Source: Fragilaria crotonensis (lineage: Eukaryota > Bacillariophyta > Fragilariophyceae > Fragilariales > Fragilariaceae). From it: DNA of 50,919 nt. Below, one piece after another: positions 8,356 through 18,615 of this stretch. Below the pieces are notes generated by a model. That model worked only from the letters and a program-made list of their open reading frames with translations. It was not told where the DNA came from and searched no databases. The translations under genes and the position numbers were made by a program. The stretch's first letter is position 1. Each line of letters begins with the position of its first letter. The stretch covers positions 1-50,919 of the forward strand of contig JAKSYS010000460.1 in NCBI GenBank assembly GCA_022925895.1, written 5' to 3'.

Positions 8356-11300
8356 ATGTCGATGAATCAGACACCAAAGGAGCGCAAACCGCATTCCTCG
8401 CAGGCTGGTGCAGCCTCCACATCATCTGTAGGATCCTCGCGCACATCTCGAAGTGGTCTCATATCTTCGAAAGAAGATACAGGTGACGATCAGCCATCGT
8501 CAGATCGCAGAAAAAAAGATGAATCGAAGGAAGCCAAACCGCAGTTGTCCGCAAAAACAGCTTTGTCAGCTCCCGTTCCAGACTACGATCCTCTCGAAGT
8601 GATCCCCGAAGAATATCGCAAGCACGGGGTCGACACTGAACCCATGCTATATTACATTCGTCAAAAGACTGAGGAAGAAGAGTTGGATGACTTGTTGGAA
8701 GCCGCACAGCGCGATGTGCGACTCCATCAGGCTCGCATCCGGGCGGCGTTGCTCAACAATCCCGCACTGTTGGCGTCTTATGACTTTACGCAAGATTCAG
8801 CCTATGTAGCGCGGCAAGAACGCAAAAAAGAGCGCATTGCAGTCGTCGAGAATTTGTCCAAGGAAGCAAAGATAATTCTGAAGGAACTTGATGAAGAGAA
8901 GAAAAATTTGACCCCTGCGGAAAGAACGCAGGTCAAGTTGGCTCGTTGGCAACGTGCTTTGGAATTGTATGTTTACTGTCCATCGGAAATGAGCTTGGAT
9001 CTCCTAGGATTACTGGAAAAGCTATTGAACGGAACCAGCGAAGTAAGTGGAACAAGACTGATAAGCGTTTTGAATAATGCGGTGATCTTGTCGAGGTACT
9101 CATCCAACCAATGTTTTGTCCACAGGAGCAGGAACTCTCGGAAGTCCTTTCCCAGGCTTCAACCATGTGCTCCTCGCTGGTAGATGTTAGTCATCATTCG
9201 GTCCGGGATGCCACAGAGGATGCCGCACAATCCGAAGATGCCTACATGATTCGTCTGGAGGCGCATCAAATGTTTGCCAATAGCGCGCTGCGCAAGGTGG
9301 AAGAAATACAGTCACAGTTCAAAACTAATGGTCGAGCGGCACTTCAGATTGGTCATCAATTGGAATTTGCTGAGTCAAAGCGCGCTCAATGTGAAGCAGC
9401 ATCCATTTTGATTCGTCGATGGTGGATGATGGAGCAGCTGGCCGAGAGTGAAGAGATCTCGAAGGAAGAACTCAAGGTTAACGAGGAAGTGAGAGGAGTT
9501 ATTCCTCCAGCATCGTGCCGTATGGATCCACTCTTTACTCTGCCTGAACAATCGTTGGAGGCTGCCAAGGCACTGAAACAGCTTCGGGCCGTCGTCAAGT
9601 CTCGGGGAAATGCGGCAACTGCGGCAGCAACATCTGGAGGAGGGTGGAGTGATCCCAATTCCGCTCGTCGCTTTGACTTGACTGCGAACCTTATTCGCCG
9701 TACCAGTCAAGCACTAGAGCAAAGACTCTTGAACTCATTTGCGCAAGTCTATTCCGCTGGAGGATCCTATGACTTTTCTGATAAGCCTCGACCTGGATCC
9801 ATCGATTGGGTCCACTTGAGGGAACTGGCGCAGGCTTTGTTGATGTTTGATTCCGGCCGTAACCTTCACAAGACCTACGTTAGTATGGTCATTACCTCTC
9901 GGTTTCCAGAGCTCTTCCAGGCCAAGAAAAAGCGTCAAGTCATATCCGAAGGTGAAGACAGTGATGAAGACATGGACTTTGACATGGATGCGACTAGATC
10001 CGAGCTTTCAAGTCTGTTTCATCGCGTGAGTGACGTTTGTACGGCCGAGTTTGAGCTTATCGCTCATGTCTTTGGACAGAGTGGGGGTAACGAGGAAATG
10101 ACTCTGACTGTTGCCAGAGCCTTGCTGCAAAGAGTTATTTCGGACCCTAAGAATGGTCTCCAATCTCGTATCAGCGACTTGTTGGAAAGCATTGACCGAC
10201 GAGGGGACTATGACGCAGGCTCGAAAAAGCTGGATACATTTGTGGTAATTCACGAGAAGGCAGCTGGTCTCTTCCATCTGTTGCGCGATGCTGCTGAAAA
10301 GATGATCGCGCACAGCAAGAGTGTGATTGGCAACAAAGATTCGGTCAGCGAGTACGAAACAGCTGTGAGTGCTGTGACTGCCCTGAAGCAATTCCTGACG
10401 TCGCAAGAGATCGCGCTAAGTAGTGGACATAGAAAGGGCTATCTCAATCTTGAATTGCGATTACTGCACCACAATTGCTGCGACATTCTTTTGAAAGCTG
10501 GATGCGAGTTGGATCGTCCGAAGGTTAAGAAAATGGATTTCAGTCGTGCCGACAAGGGTCTTTTGGAAGAGTACACGGCTCCAGTCCTCCCTATCAACTT
10601 CAAGCACCTTTTGACGTGTGATATTCTAAGCGGTCCACTGAAGTCATCCGTTGTCCGACAACCACTCATTTGTGCCACTGATTCCCTGGCCCGAGCCCGT
10701 CTCATGTTTGGGGATGGTAAGAAGGGAGGAGAACAGACTGCTCGTGTTATTACCTCGATCTACACACAAATGTGCAACTTTTACGGCCCCGCTTACTTGT
10801 ACCCCATTGTACAAGCACTTGGAGAGAAGCTCAATCCAACCTCGCCAAATAATCCACCTACTCTTCCTTTCGACGAAAGTGATTCTGCACCTGATCTGGG
10901 GGGTACAAGCACAATTCTGGGTTGCACTCGAGTACGTTCATACTGCTGCCAAGTCATTTGACAGAGAGCTGTGGGCTGAAAATCGCCCAGGGAGTGGGCG
11001 AGTATGGGAAGTTCTTCAAAATACGGGAGGTCACTCAAGTATGGCCATTGCTCGCAAATGTCGGCTTCAATTTTATGCGGAGTTGGAGAGCCGTGGAGAA
11101 ACTGCAATTCACAAAGCCTTGCAAACGCTGAGTGAACATATTCGATGGATCTTAGTCGCTGGAGGTGAATCCATGTTTGCCACAGGTGGTAATCGCTTCT
11201 TTTCAGGTGGAGGAGGCGGTCCATACGCCATTGCTCATGGTTCATCGTTGGAAACCCCTAACAGCCCGGCCGTCAAATCTCTCACGTTCTGTCTGCGTTC

Positions 11301-11800
11301 GCAGTTCGTAAACATCCAGGCTGCTCTCACTCCACAGTCTTTGTCAGCGTTTTGGGCGGCGCTCTCGATGAGACTATACGATATCTTCATCCCCTCGTCT
11401 TCTTCAACACTACACTATCACTCAAGTTGGGGCTGTCATTTTGTCACGTGACGTCGAAGCCTTGCGTTCCGTCTCCATGTTGGCTGGAAACGAGCATCCG
11501 CATTGGGACAATCTTCGCGAACTCGTGACACTCTACATGACACCTCCCGGAGCACTGAAATCCATGTTGGTGGGCCCCGAGGGTGATATCAATTCGGGCA
11601 GGGGCCTCTTTAAGCGAGTGGGACGGTATCAATCGCTGGTGTTCATGTCGCGACGTTCCGATTTTCGTGTGAAAACCAATCAAGGTCCTCGAAAAGGGGC
11701 CTGGGTGTTGGAGCTCTTGGAAGAATTGGGGGTACAAGACCCGACAGATGGCCACATTAACATGGGCCTATTCGCGGCCGAGCGAAAGCATTTGAATTGA
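8356..11800 (+). CDS. SEC10: Exocyst complex subunit Sec10 (EXOC5-like), with two apparent +1 frame breaks
   Basis: Exon 1 is 8356..9042 and exon 2 starts at 9126. The intron 9043..9125 has a GTAAGT donor, a TTTTGTCCACAG acceptor and phase 0. The ATG at 8356 (MSMNQTPKER) is the first in frame. After a disordered N-terminus comes the Sec10 order: coiled coil and GHQLEFAESKRAQCEAASIL, then LRELAQALLMFDSGRN, RALLQRVISDPKNG, and near the end LSMRLYDIF, LLQHYTITQVGAVILSRDVE. Sec10 is a core subunit of the octameric exocyst that tethers secretory vesicles to the plasma membrane. To stay in frame the reading must skip one base near the six-G run at 10898-10903 and another near 11391-11397. A 31-base GT-AG segment (10879-10909) could restore the first but is shorter than other introns here. 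The product would be about 1,120 residues, against about 700 in animals. Confidence 0.85.
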
Positions 11801-11850
11801 AAGATTGCTCCATAGTGTAATGTGAACTGTGAACTAAGTGTCGTGCATGG

Positions 11851-13062
11851 CTATCTCTCGATCATCTCGAGCGAAGTACTCTTGTCGTTGTGAAGCGGTG
11901 GCTTTACCTTTTCATAACGATTGGCATCTCCGCCTCCAGGATCCTCTTGACTGGCGACAACATAGACAGCCAGGGCGATAAGGACAGCGCCAGCCGCTGC
12001 AGCTTGTCCTAATGTTTCACCCAAAAGCAGGTACGCAAAAAAGGCCGTGAAAAGCGGTTGTATAGTGTAAATAAGATTGGCTTCAGAAGGAGTCACCCTT
12101 GCTTGACCGAACGATTGAGCATAAATGGTATAGGCACACGTCACCAAACCGGTCCAGAGCACGGCGCCAATGGCTGGTGTGAGGGTCGATACTCTGATTG
12201 TACCAGCCGTCCATCCGCTGACGAGAGCGCTGAAAAAGGTTGCGACTTCAGGACCTCCAACATTCAACCGACACAGTCCAGATACGGCAACGACACTCAG
12301 GAGTGCTTCTGTTGTTGCTTTGGATGCTGCCAATCTCAACGGTGTTGTTTCTGTCGCGTACCGACTTAATCGAACAACATGCAGCGAATACAGGACGGCA
12401 GCTCCCATAATTAGAAGGTCTCCGTTGGACAAAGAAGCCATCAGGCTCAAACCCTCTTCTTTCCCATCCAGTCCCATGACGACAACTCCAGCGAATGCCA
12501 AGATACAAGCAATCCACGTACGAAGCGAAACGCTGGTCTTAGTCATGACTGCCGACATGATAGGCACGATAAGTGTGGTAAGCTGGACAATAAAGGCAGC
12601 TCGACCGGATGGAATGGTTTCTAACCCCTTGACTTGGAGAAAGTTGCCCACGAATAGATATGAACCAAGTTCTAATCCACCTTGAAATGGAAATTTTCTT
12701 CCAAAGTCTTCGATGGACTCCTCATTCTTTGATGATGAAAAGCAGGACAAGGCATTCAATACAACAGAGGCTACAATGTAGTAGGCAGATGAGAAGACGA
12801 TTCCTGGCACTGCTGGTTGGACTTCGTACAAGTATTTAACCACGGGTCCGTACGTTCCCCACGCAAGTGGGACGCTAGCAAGGACCAACAGGCCTGCGGT
12901 TCGATCTGGGCCGCCACTGTCCATGGGGTTGTCCTCCTCAGAGAGGTTCAAAGGTGTCACAGCCTTGTCGTCATTCCATCGATGAAGTACGACCTGCGGA
13001 GAGGGTACAACAAAAGAGGCAACCAGAGGGCTCAAGAGGATGAGCAATAGGAACCGTTTCAT
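11851..13062 (-). CDS. EamA/DMT-superfamily transporter, plastid-type leader
   Basis: Single exon, 403 residues. The N-terminus MKRFLLLILLSPLVASFVVP is a signal peptide with cleavage before Phe (VAS/F), the diatom plastid motif, so the protein is likely in a plastid envelope membrane. Two EamA repeats follow, each with about five hydrophobic helices. The first begins LLVLASVPLAWGTYGPVVKY and includes PSGRAAFIVQLTTLIVPIMSA. The second begins NGDLLIMGAAVLYSLHVVRL and ends in SEANLIYTIQPLFTAFFAYLLLGE, the usual signature at the end of EamA units. The family carries small metabolites, amino acids or phosphosugars; the substrate is not predictable. The gene lies tail to tail with Sec10, 50 bases apart. 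No frame break is seen. Confidence 0.82.
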   Translation of the reverse strand: MKRFLLLILLSPLVASFVVPSPQVVLHRWNDDKAVTPLNLSEEDNPMDSGGPDRTAGLLVLASVPLAWGTYGPVVKYLYEVQPAVPGIVFSSAYYIVASVVLNALSCFSSSKNEESIEDFGRKFPFQGGLELGSYLFVGNFLQVKGLETIPSGRAAFIVQLTTLIVPIMSAVMTKTSVSLRTWIACILAFAGVVVMGLDGKEEGLSLMASLSNGDLLIMGAAVLYSLHVVRLSRYATETTPLRLAASKATTEALLSVVAVSGLCRLNVGGPEVATFFSALVSGWTAGTIRVSTLTPAIGAVLWTGLVTCAYTIYAQSFGQARVTPSEANLIYTIQPLFTAFFAYLLLGETLGQAAAAGAVLIALAVYVVASQEDPGGGDANRYEKVKPPLHNDKSTSLEMIER

Positions 13063-13560
13063 CGTTCTAGCCTTCCATCATGATGAACACTCGTTGCGGC
13101 GAATAAAGCTAATTGCTAATAACAGTAACAGTCCGTAGTCCGTGGTCGTCGGTCGTTTGGCATGTCTGGCATGTGTCGCTGTGGCGGATGCTGGGACCCG
13201 GGACTCGGTACAGTACGAGGGACGCGTACAGTACCTGGTACACCATGAATCAGTACCAGGTACTTGTACATTGTACGGTACTTGTACGCACGCATCAAAC
13301 ATACATACTGTACTCGTTTTTGACGCTTGTCTCCATCGTTCTCGGAGTAGATGCGTATTTGATGTTCGTGACATTCTGCTATGTCATATGTCATACAGCT
13401 ACTGGTAGAGTGGGACCAATCCTTCGTAACAGGCGACAGGCAACCGCCAACCGTCACGTCGGTACTAGTACTGTACCATACGTGAGGCATGCGATAGACA
13501 GAAGTGAGCAGTACGAATTTGATGAGGTTCACAGCAGAGTCCTGCACCGGGTATGACGCC
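13063..13560. other. Upstream region of the DMT gene, GTAC-rich
   Basis: No credible coding frame. Dense GTAC palindromic words occur between about 13205 and 13320. The DMT promoter lies immediately left of this region's centre. Confidence 0.4.
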
Positions 13561-13596
13561 TGTGCCCATGGGTACCCAAGGCTACCGGTAGGCAGC

Positions 13597-13980
13597 CTTG
13601 GACCACCCATGACCCAACCACGCTTCGCGCGGTCACGCTTGGACCACCCGTACCCACCCACGCCGGCTAGGCCGTACCCATACCCACCCAGTACCCATTT
13701 TCCCTGCAAAAATTTAGCCCGCCGCAGGCTATTTTTCTAAAAGTTGCTCTCACCGTGTACTATACTCTACTACTCCTTACTAGCTACTGTATACTCAGAG
13801 TACACACTGGTCGATTCGTGTGGGCAGGTTAGACCACCCATTACCCACCCACGGTTTGCTCAGTGGAGTTTGGACCACCCATACCCACCCACCCACTGGT
13901 TGGGCATGCCCATACCCACCCATTAACCATGGGTATGGGTGGGTAGTGGGTGGGTACTGGGTATGGGTACCCAGTGCAGG
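13597..13980. repeat. TACCCACCC minisatellite with inverted G-rich arm (G-quadruplex-prone)
   Basis: A degenerate unit (T-T-G/A-G-ACCACCCATACCCACC) starts near 13598, 13639, 13829 and 13869. The sequence then inverts: 13931-13967 on the + strand reads GGG seven times with loops of 1-4 bases (GGGTATGGGTGGGTAGTGGG and on). C-rich units to its left and this G-rich arm can form a long imperfect hairpin, and either strand alone fits the canonical G-quadruplex pattern. It lies 340-700 bases upstream of the CtIP-like gene. Confidence 0.8.
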
Positions 13981-13996
13981 ACTCTGGTTCACAGTT

Positions 13997-14065
13997 CTCG
14001 GCATGCAATTGTAGGTTTTAGGTTAACCTTGTGACTTGTGATTGTATCTCGGCATGCAATTGTAG
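13997..14065. repeat. Short direct repeat upstream of the CtIP-like gene
   Basis: The word TCTCGGCATGCAATTGTAGG occurs twice about 49 bases apart. It contains a SphI-like GCATGC core and CAATTG. It may be the remnant of a small duplication; no function is assigned. Confidence 0.6.
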
Positions 14066-14307
14066 GGATAGCCGCGCCATTTTGGGTGTGGTATGCTGTA
14101 CGCAACATACATATGACGTAGAGACGATGTCTGTACGAGCGTCACGCCTTTCGCTCAACATTCAAATTTCTACTCTACACGTCCTCTCGATTCTTCGAAT
14201 CACGTATCCGTATCCTCCTTCCACCTTGATCAATTTCGACCGAGGCTGGAAGTCCACTGGTTGAGTAGTTCCTCGCCTGTTTGACACAGCACCTCTACAT
14301 CAATTCA

Positions 14308-16848
14308 ATGTCTACTACTAATGTGAAGAAATTTCTGGCAAGGAAGAAACGCAAGCGATGCAACAGCAGTAATGATTCAGGAAGTGACCGACCCAATCAC
14401 ACATACGACGACAAGAACCAACATGGGGTTATCCACCTAGAAACTAAAGAAGACGACAGGGATGAAGTCCGCCTTGATGTTCCGGAATCACGCCTAGGGG
14501 AAGAACGAAGTCAAACGCATCGATCTGAGACTGATGATAACTGTCGGAAACTGCAACAAATAGAAGCACAAGAAGTGCGTCAGTATGATCCTGATCAGAA
14601 CGAACAGCTGTTTCAAAGCATCAACCTCAGCCCTCTGGACAGCCCCCAATCCTCAAATTCAGATTTCCATCCGAATCCGAGAGACTTTAAATCGGATGTA
14701 CAACGTCTGGAACAGCTTCTGGAGAAAAAGGACATCACAATTCAACACCTCTCGGAAGATCTTCAACAGACCCGCGCCGTGTTGTTTCAGACTCGCAATG
14801 AGTTGCAAGCCTCGCGTAAACAATCGCTCAGGCTCAAGACCAGAGCCTTCGATATTCATCAAAAGTTTTTACGGTGGGATAAAATGTTGAACGATTGGAT
14901 GGTGCAGAATAGAGGAAAACCTCATCAGGAATGGGACGCGCGACCAGCATTCAGTACAGTTGTGACGCCAACGGTGAAACAGACAGCTGTCACTGATCCA
15001 GAAGCACAAGGCAGTCGCCATGGTCCACCTACAAAATCGACGGCAGAAAATATTGAAACGAATGTCGAAAAACCTACGCCAACGGGTGCGGCGGGTGGTG
15101 TGAGTAAAGAACATGATTCAGACCATGCTGCGACGACGCATCCACCCATTCCTCAAGCGGTCGTCATGTCTGGCGATTCGGAAGAAACTTCGATTGATTC
15201 CTTGGTGACGACACTCACTGTAACTAAACCGCAGTCACTTCCTAAAACCTGCAGCGAAAAGACCGGTGCTGAGTTGAACAAACTGACCTTAAACACGATG
15301 CAACCCCCGCTACAAACGACATCCAAGAAACTGCCGCTAACACAAAAAGGTCGCTCTGAGGAGGAATCAATACAATCAATGATTTCCTCGGTCCCTCTTG
15401 TGTCGAAACCTACGGAATCTTCACGGACGCTCACTCCAGATCGAACGTCGCATGATCCAAACCGATTGAATTCACCTGCCGATAAGACCCGAGACTCTTC
15501 CCTGACAACGTCGCAAGCGAAACAGGAACCAAGCCAATGCCTTTCCGAATCGACACAGCGGCTGTTCACCAGCTCTCATCCCACATTTGGTGCTGTTCTT
15601 ACGCCGATGTGTCCCAGTCCTACGAGGAGGGCATCCTCCAGCAGCGAAGGTAGCGACGACGAGGGCTTGCTTCGCGATGCTTGGATTTTGGCGCAACAAC
15701 GCAAGCCGGGATTAAATGAAAAACAACCAAAAAGGACAAAGGCTGAACCTGAGAAAGCAGTTTCACTTTTGGTGCCATTGTGCGACAAAGAGAATTTCAG
15801 CCCTAGTATTCAGGATCCAAGGAGAGTGACACTGACACCAAAAAGAAAATCAGAACGCTCTTTGTCGCAGAACTCTGATAATACAGAAGGTAGCCCAACC
15901 AGATTGGAAAAAGCTCGTCGTTCTGTCTTGCTTGAAAGACCGCCAAACGAACCAGTAAACAAATCGAGAGATGCGCTCTTGCCACAGAGGCCATTTTCCC
16001 CACGCCCAGAAAATGCTACTTCGCCGAAAAAACTCAAGGCAATAACGCAGAACGAGACTTTCGACACATCTTCATCGAACAGTCCCTCGTCGGACGAATG
16101 CGCCTCGTCTGAGGCGTTGTTGGCTCGGGAGTCTATTGATAAACTGGTCGTGCGTGCATTGCCAACGCCAATGGTTCCCGTGGCCTCAGAAGAGAAAACG
16201 AAAAACCAAGAGTCGCCCACCGCCAACGATTCAGTCCCTGTTCCTCAGAAATCGACTGTATCCAGCACCAGTTATTCAGTAGCGCGAGCCCTGAACGGAT
16301 GGAGATCTAACGTTATGGCACGTACATTTGTCGACGAAGCGCTTGGCCCACAACCTCACACCGAGTCATTCGAAAATCTCACGAAGGTAATCAACCCGTA
16401 CAAGAAAACTGCATTTCATATGAAGGCTCAGAGCCCATCGGTCACGGAGTCTACGACGATGCCAGCCCCCAAAGCGGTTACTGTCAACACGTCCTCGTCG
16501 CCCATGTGGTTGAATACGTCGAAGGCTACATCCTACAAAATGAAAGACGATGAGGAGTCGCAGATTGCTTATAAACACGTTGAAGTTATCCGTGGCAAGA
16601 AAAAACGAGAATGTTTGCCCGGCCATTCTTGCCAGGGTTGCGATCCATTTTGGGCTGCTGTCTGTGATGGAAACGATGTGTTTGATCGGAAGCAGTTTCA
16701 AGACTGCTCACGGCATCGCGCAGCACACAGTCCAGAAAGTACGCCTCCTAATTTCTGGGACTTATCGTTTCGTGATGAAGTCCTTGCGCGTGACGAATCC
16801 CGAAAAACCGATGAAAAGCCACCAGCTAGAGAGTCAACAGAAATATAG
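14308..16848 (+). CDS. CtIP/Sae2/Ctp1 (COM1)-type DNA end-resection factor
   Basis: Single exon, 846 residues from the first ATG at 14308 (MSTTNVKKFLARKKRKR, nuclear-localisation-like). Residues about 127-195 form a coiled coil (RLEQLLEKKDITIQHLSEDL and on), matching the N-terminal oligomerisation domain of CtIP. The middle is disordered, Ser/Thr-rich with many SP/TP and SQ sites. The C-terminus is the diagnostic Sae2 domain: YKHVEVIRGKKKRE, then GHSCQGC (Cys775, Cys778), DCSRHR (Cys800, His803), and STPPNFWDLSF with Thr812-Pro813 at the position of the CDK site Thr847 of human CtIP. CtIP proteins activate Mre11-Rad50 to start resection of double-strand breaks, so this is likely a nuclear homologous-recombination or meiotic factor under CDK control. 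It ends 16 bases from the converging TrmH gene, so the 3' UTRs overlap. Confidence 0.88.
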   Translation: MSTTNVKKFLARKKRKRCNSSNDSGSDRPNHTYDDKNQHGVIHLETKEDDRDEVRLDVPESRLGEERSQTHRSETDDNCRKLQQIEAQEVRQYDPDQNEQLFQSINLSPLDSPQSSNSDFHPNPRDFKSDVQRLEQLLEKKDITIQHLSEDLQQTRAVLFQTRNELQASRKQSLRLKTRAFDIHQKFLRWDKMLNDWMVQNRGKPHQEWDARPAFSTVVTPTVKQTAVTDPEAQGSRHGPPTKSTAENIETNVEKPTPTGAAGGVSKEHDSDHAATTHPPIPQAVVMSGDSEETSIDSLVTTLTVTKPQSLPKTCSEKTGAELNKLTLNTMQPPLQTTSKKLPLTQKGRSEEESIQSMISSVPLVSKPTESSRTLTPDRTSHDPNRLNSPADKTRDSSLTTSQAKQEPSQCLSESTQRLFTSSHPTFGAVLTPMCPSPTRRASSSSEGSDDEGLLRDAWILAQQRKPGLNEKQPKRTKAEPEKAVSLLVPLCDKENFSPSIQDPRRVTLTPKRKSERSLSQNSDNTEGSPTRLEKARRSVLLERPPNEPVNKSRDALLPQRPFSPRPENATSPKKLKAITQNETFDTSSSNSPSSDECASSEALLARESIDKLVVRALPTPMVPVASEEKTKNQESPTANDSVPVPQKSTVSSTSYSVARALNGWRSNVMARTFVDEALGPQPHTESFENLTKVINPYKKTAFHMKAQSPSVTESTTMPAPKAVTVNTSSSPMWLNTSKATSYKMKDDEESQIAYKHVEVIRGKKKRECLPGHSCQGCDPFWAAVCDGNDVFDRKQFQDCSRHRAAHSPESTPPNFWDLSFRDEVLARDESRKTDEKPPARESTEI

Positions 16849-16864
16849 AAGCGTGAGGAATAAA

Positions 16865-17998
16865 CTAGCAAGCTCCATTCGAATTATCTTCCTTTGTCAA
16901 TCTCCCTCTGAAAAAGTCTGCCATAGAGACGCCCGCCTTCGTATCATACCCGGTCGTGGCTGGCATGTTGGTCCACCCATTTCTAGAAATGGTCTTTTTG
17001 CCCACGTAACAGGTTCGATGTTCATCGGCGCGTCGCATATCTGTGATCGGCGCAGGTGGGTGATCTACCAAATCGGCCACTGATTCCTCTGCCAATTTCT
17101 GCAGACTGGCATCCCAGTCTCTCAACTGGCGTTGCATCGCTGGTAGCTTAGCAATCTTGTCCAATTGATCCACATGCATTTTGCTCCCAGCATGCTGTTT
17201 TCTTTCCAGCTCTTCGTATTTTGTAAGTTTAGCTAAAAGCCGTCCCCGTTCCTTCTTTTTCGTTGCCGATTGTAGCCGTTGACTGGCCAATTTGGGAAAC
17301 CATTGTCGTCTCAACTCCCTTCGTTCCGCTTCACTCATAGCCCCTTCAATTGTGGGATCCAACAAGAACAAATGATGCACAACCAGCGCTGTCGCAACAC
17401 TGAGGTTGAGAGAATCAGCAAACCCACGTAGTGGCAAATAGACGCGTTGGTCGGCTCCATCCAAGAGCTCCGGCGTACACCCTACGGCTTCCGTCCCAAA
17501 GCATATGGCCAATTTAGGCGGTATGTGATCTCTCGTGACGGATTGGTCCAAACAAATGGCTTCCTGGGACAGATCAGTGACCCAAACAATATGTCCCGTC
17601 GCACGAAGCTCTTCCAAGCACTCCTTCGTCGACGCAAATTCCCGGACCGTCAGCCACTCCGTCGCTCGTTGTGCATACAAGTGATGCAGTTTCCGGGCCT
17701 CCACGTCATCAGTGTTGGCATGGATCTGGGTCCCCCTCATAGAAATAAGCATTTCTCCCTCGTCGGGTTCTCGTACTACTGGCGGGCAAATGATCCACAC
17801 ATTTTGAATCCCCAACGCTTCCGTGGTTCGTAATATGGCCGAATAGTTGTAGTCGTTGGTGCAGCGCTCCACCACGACGGTGATTCGAGAGGTTCGCTTT
17901 TGAATCGCCCCTTCGGCCTTCCGAATCATGCGCATATCAAGATGAGGGGGAATCCAGTAATATGGAAGTAGAATCGTCCGTATTGGAGGGTTTTTCAT
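16865..17998 (-). CDS. SpoU/TrmH-family RNA 2'-O-methyltransferase
   Basis: Single exon, 377 residues, starting at 17998 (an in-frame TAA sits directly upstream, so the start is firm). All three SPOUT motifs are visible: motif 1 NYSAILRTTEALGI, motif 2 LAICFGTEAVGCTPELL, and motif 3 LPLRGFADSLNLSVATALV. These build the trefoil-knot SAM site, with the motif 1 Arg catalytic. TrmH proteins methylate Gm18 of tRNA; related SpoU enzymes act on rRNA, so the exact target is open. A C-terminal extension of about 150 residues, basic and coiled-coil-like (ATKKKERGRLLAKLTKYEEL), is longer than in bacterial TrmH and may bind RNA. A short overlapping ORF just upstream (18170-17937) begins with a signal-anchor-like segment in another frame. 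Confidence 0.86.
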   Translation of the reverse strand: MKNPPIRTILLPYYWIPPHLDMRMIRKAEGAIQKRTSRITVVVERCTNDYNYSAILRTTEALGIQNVWIICPPVVREPDEGEMLISMRGTQIHANTDDVEARKLHHLYAQRATEWLTVREFASTKECLEELRATGHIVWVTDLSQEAICLDQSVTRDHIPPKLAICFGTEAVGCTPELLDGADQRVYLPLRGFADSLNLSVATALVVHHLFLLDPTIEGAMSEAERRELRRQWFPKLASQRLQSATKKKERGRLLAKLTKYEELERKQHAGSKMHVDQLDKIAKLPAMQRQLRDWDASLQKLAEESVADLVDHPPAPITDMRRADEHRTCYVGKKTISRNGWTNMPATTGYDTKAGVSMADFFRGRLTKEDNSNGAC

Positions 17999-18300
17999 TT
18001 ATGGTGTTTGCTGTCGTGTCATGTGTCAAGGTGTGATCCCGTGTCTCGTCGTCCTCATGTCTTTTGGGGGGAGGAATACTCGTCCTTGAAGAAGCTAAAC
18101 AGCATTGCAGGAGTAGGATTGTCGCAGCCGAAACAACGGCGCCGGTTACGAACGGTTTCCAAAACGACATGAGCCGAAAAATGTGGGCTCATCAAGTTTC
18201 TTTGTTTTTAGGATGATATGAGGTCAATGAGTGGTGAGTGCGCGAAATGTGTGTAGACACCTGACAGGACGACTGGACCCATATTCTTATCTTATTGATT

Positions 18301-18320
18301 ACTAGTGTCTACCCTCCCAA
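18301..18320 (+). repeat. Left terminal inverted repeat of the piggyBac-type element
   Basis: 20 bases starting ACTAGTGTCTA and ending CCTCCCAA, mirrored at 21086-21105 with one mismatch. Confidence 0.85.
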
Positions 18321-18615
18321 CGGCATTATTTAAGGCCAAATGACCTTATATAAGGCCGTTTTTGCCAACCTCCATTATGCTTTGCCAATTCTGTAGCAAG
18401 GTCCGTTGAGCTCCAGGTTTGGCATGTCTCTTCGTAACACTTGCAGCAAGGTTGGGGTAAAGGGGTTTTGGCTGGATATCCTTCCTTGAAGAGTAATTAG
18501 AAATCTTCGGCGGCTAAATTTTTTTGCTAAGGAATTTTGATCGTATTTGTCGACGGTCGCCCCCTGAACTTTGAAGGATCACACCTCCTTCAGATCAAAG
18601 CGAATTGAGCTCTAA

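Noticed and set aside
10879-10909. 31-base GT-AG segment as an intron of Sec10
   Set aside because: It restores the frame, but the other introns here are 62 bases or longer, and a single extra G in the G6 run explains the shift equally well.
13597-13980. CRISPR array
   Set aside because: Repeats are degenerate, irregularly spaced and inverted, in a eukaryotic context without cas genes; it is a minisatellite.
13597-13980. Internal telomeric repeat tract
   Set aside because: The unit TACCCACCC does not match the TTAGGG/CCCTAA type expected in diatoms and the array is too degenerate.
17937-18170. 77-codon minus ORF with a signal-anchor-like start, overlapping the TrmH start
   Set aside because: Different frame from TrmH with an in-frame stop before the TrmH ATG and no splice that would join them; kept only as a possible upstream ORF.
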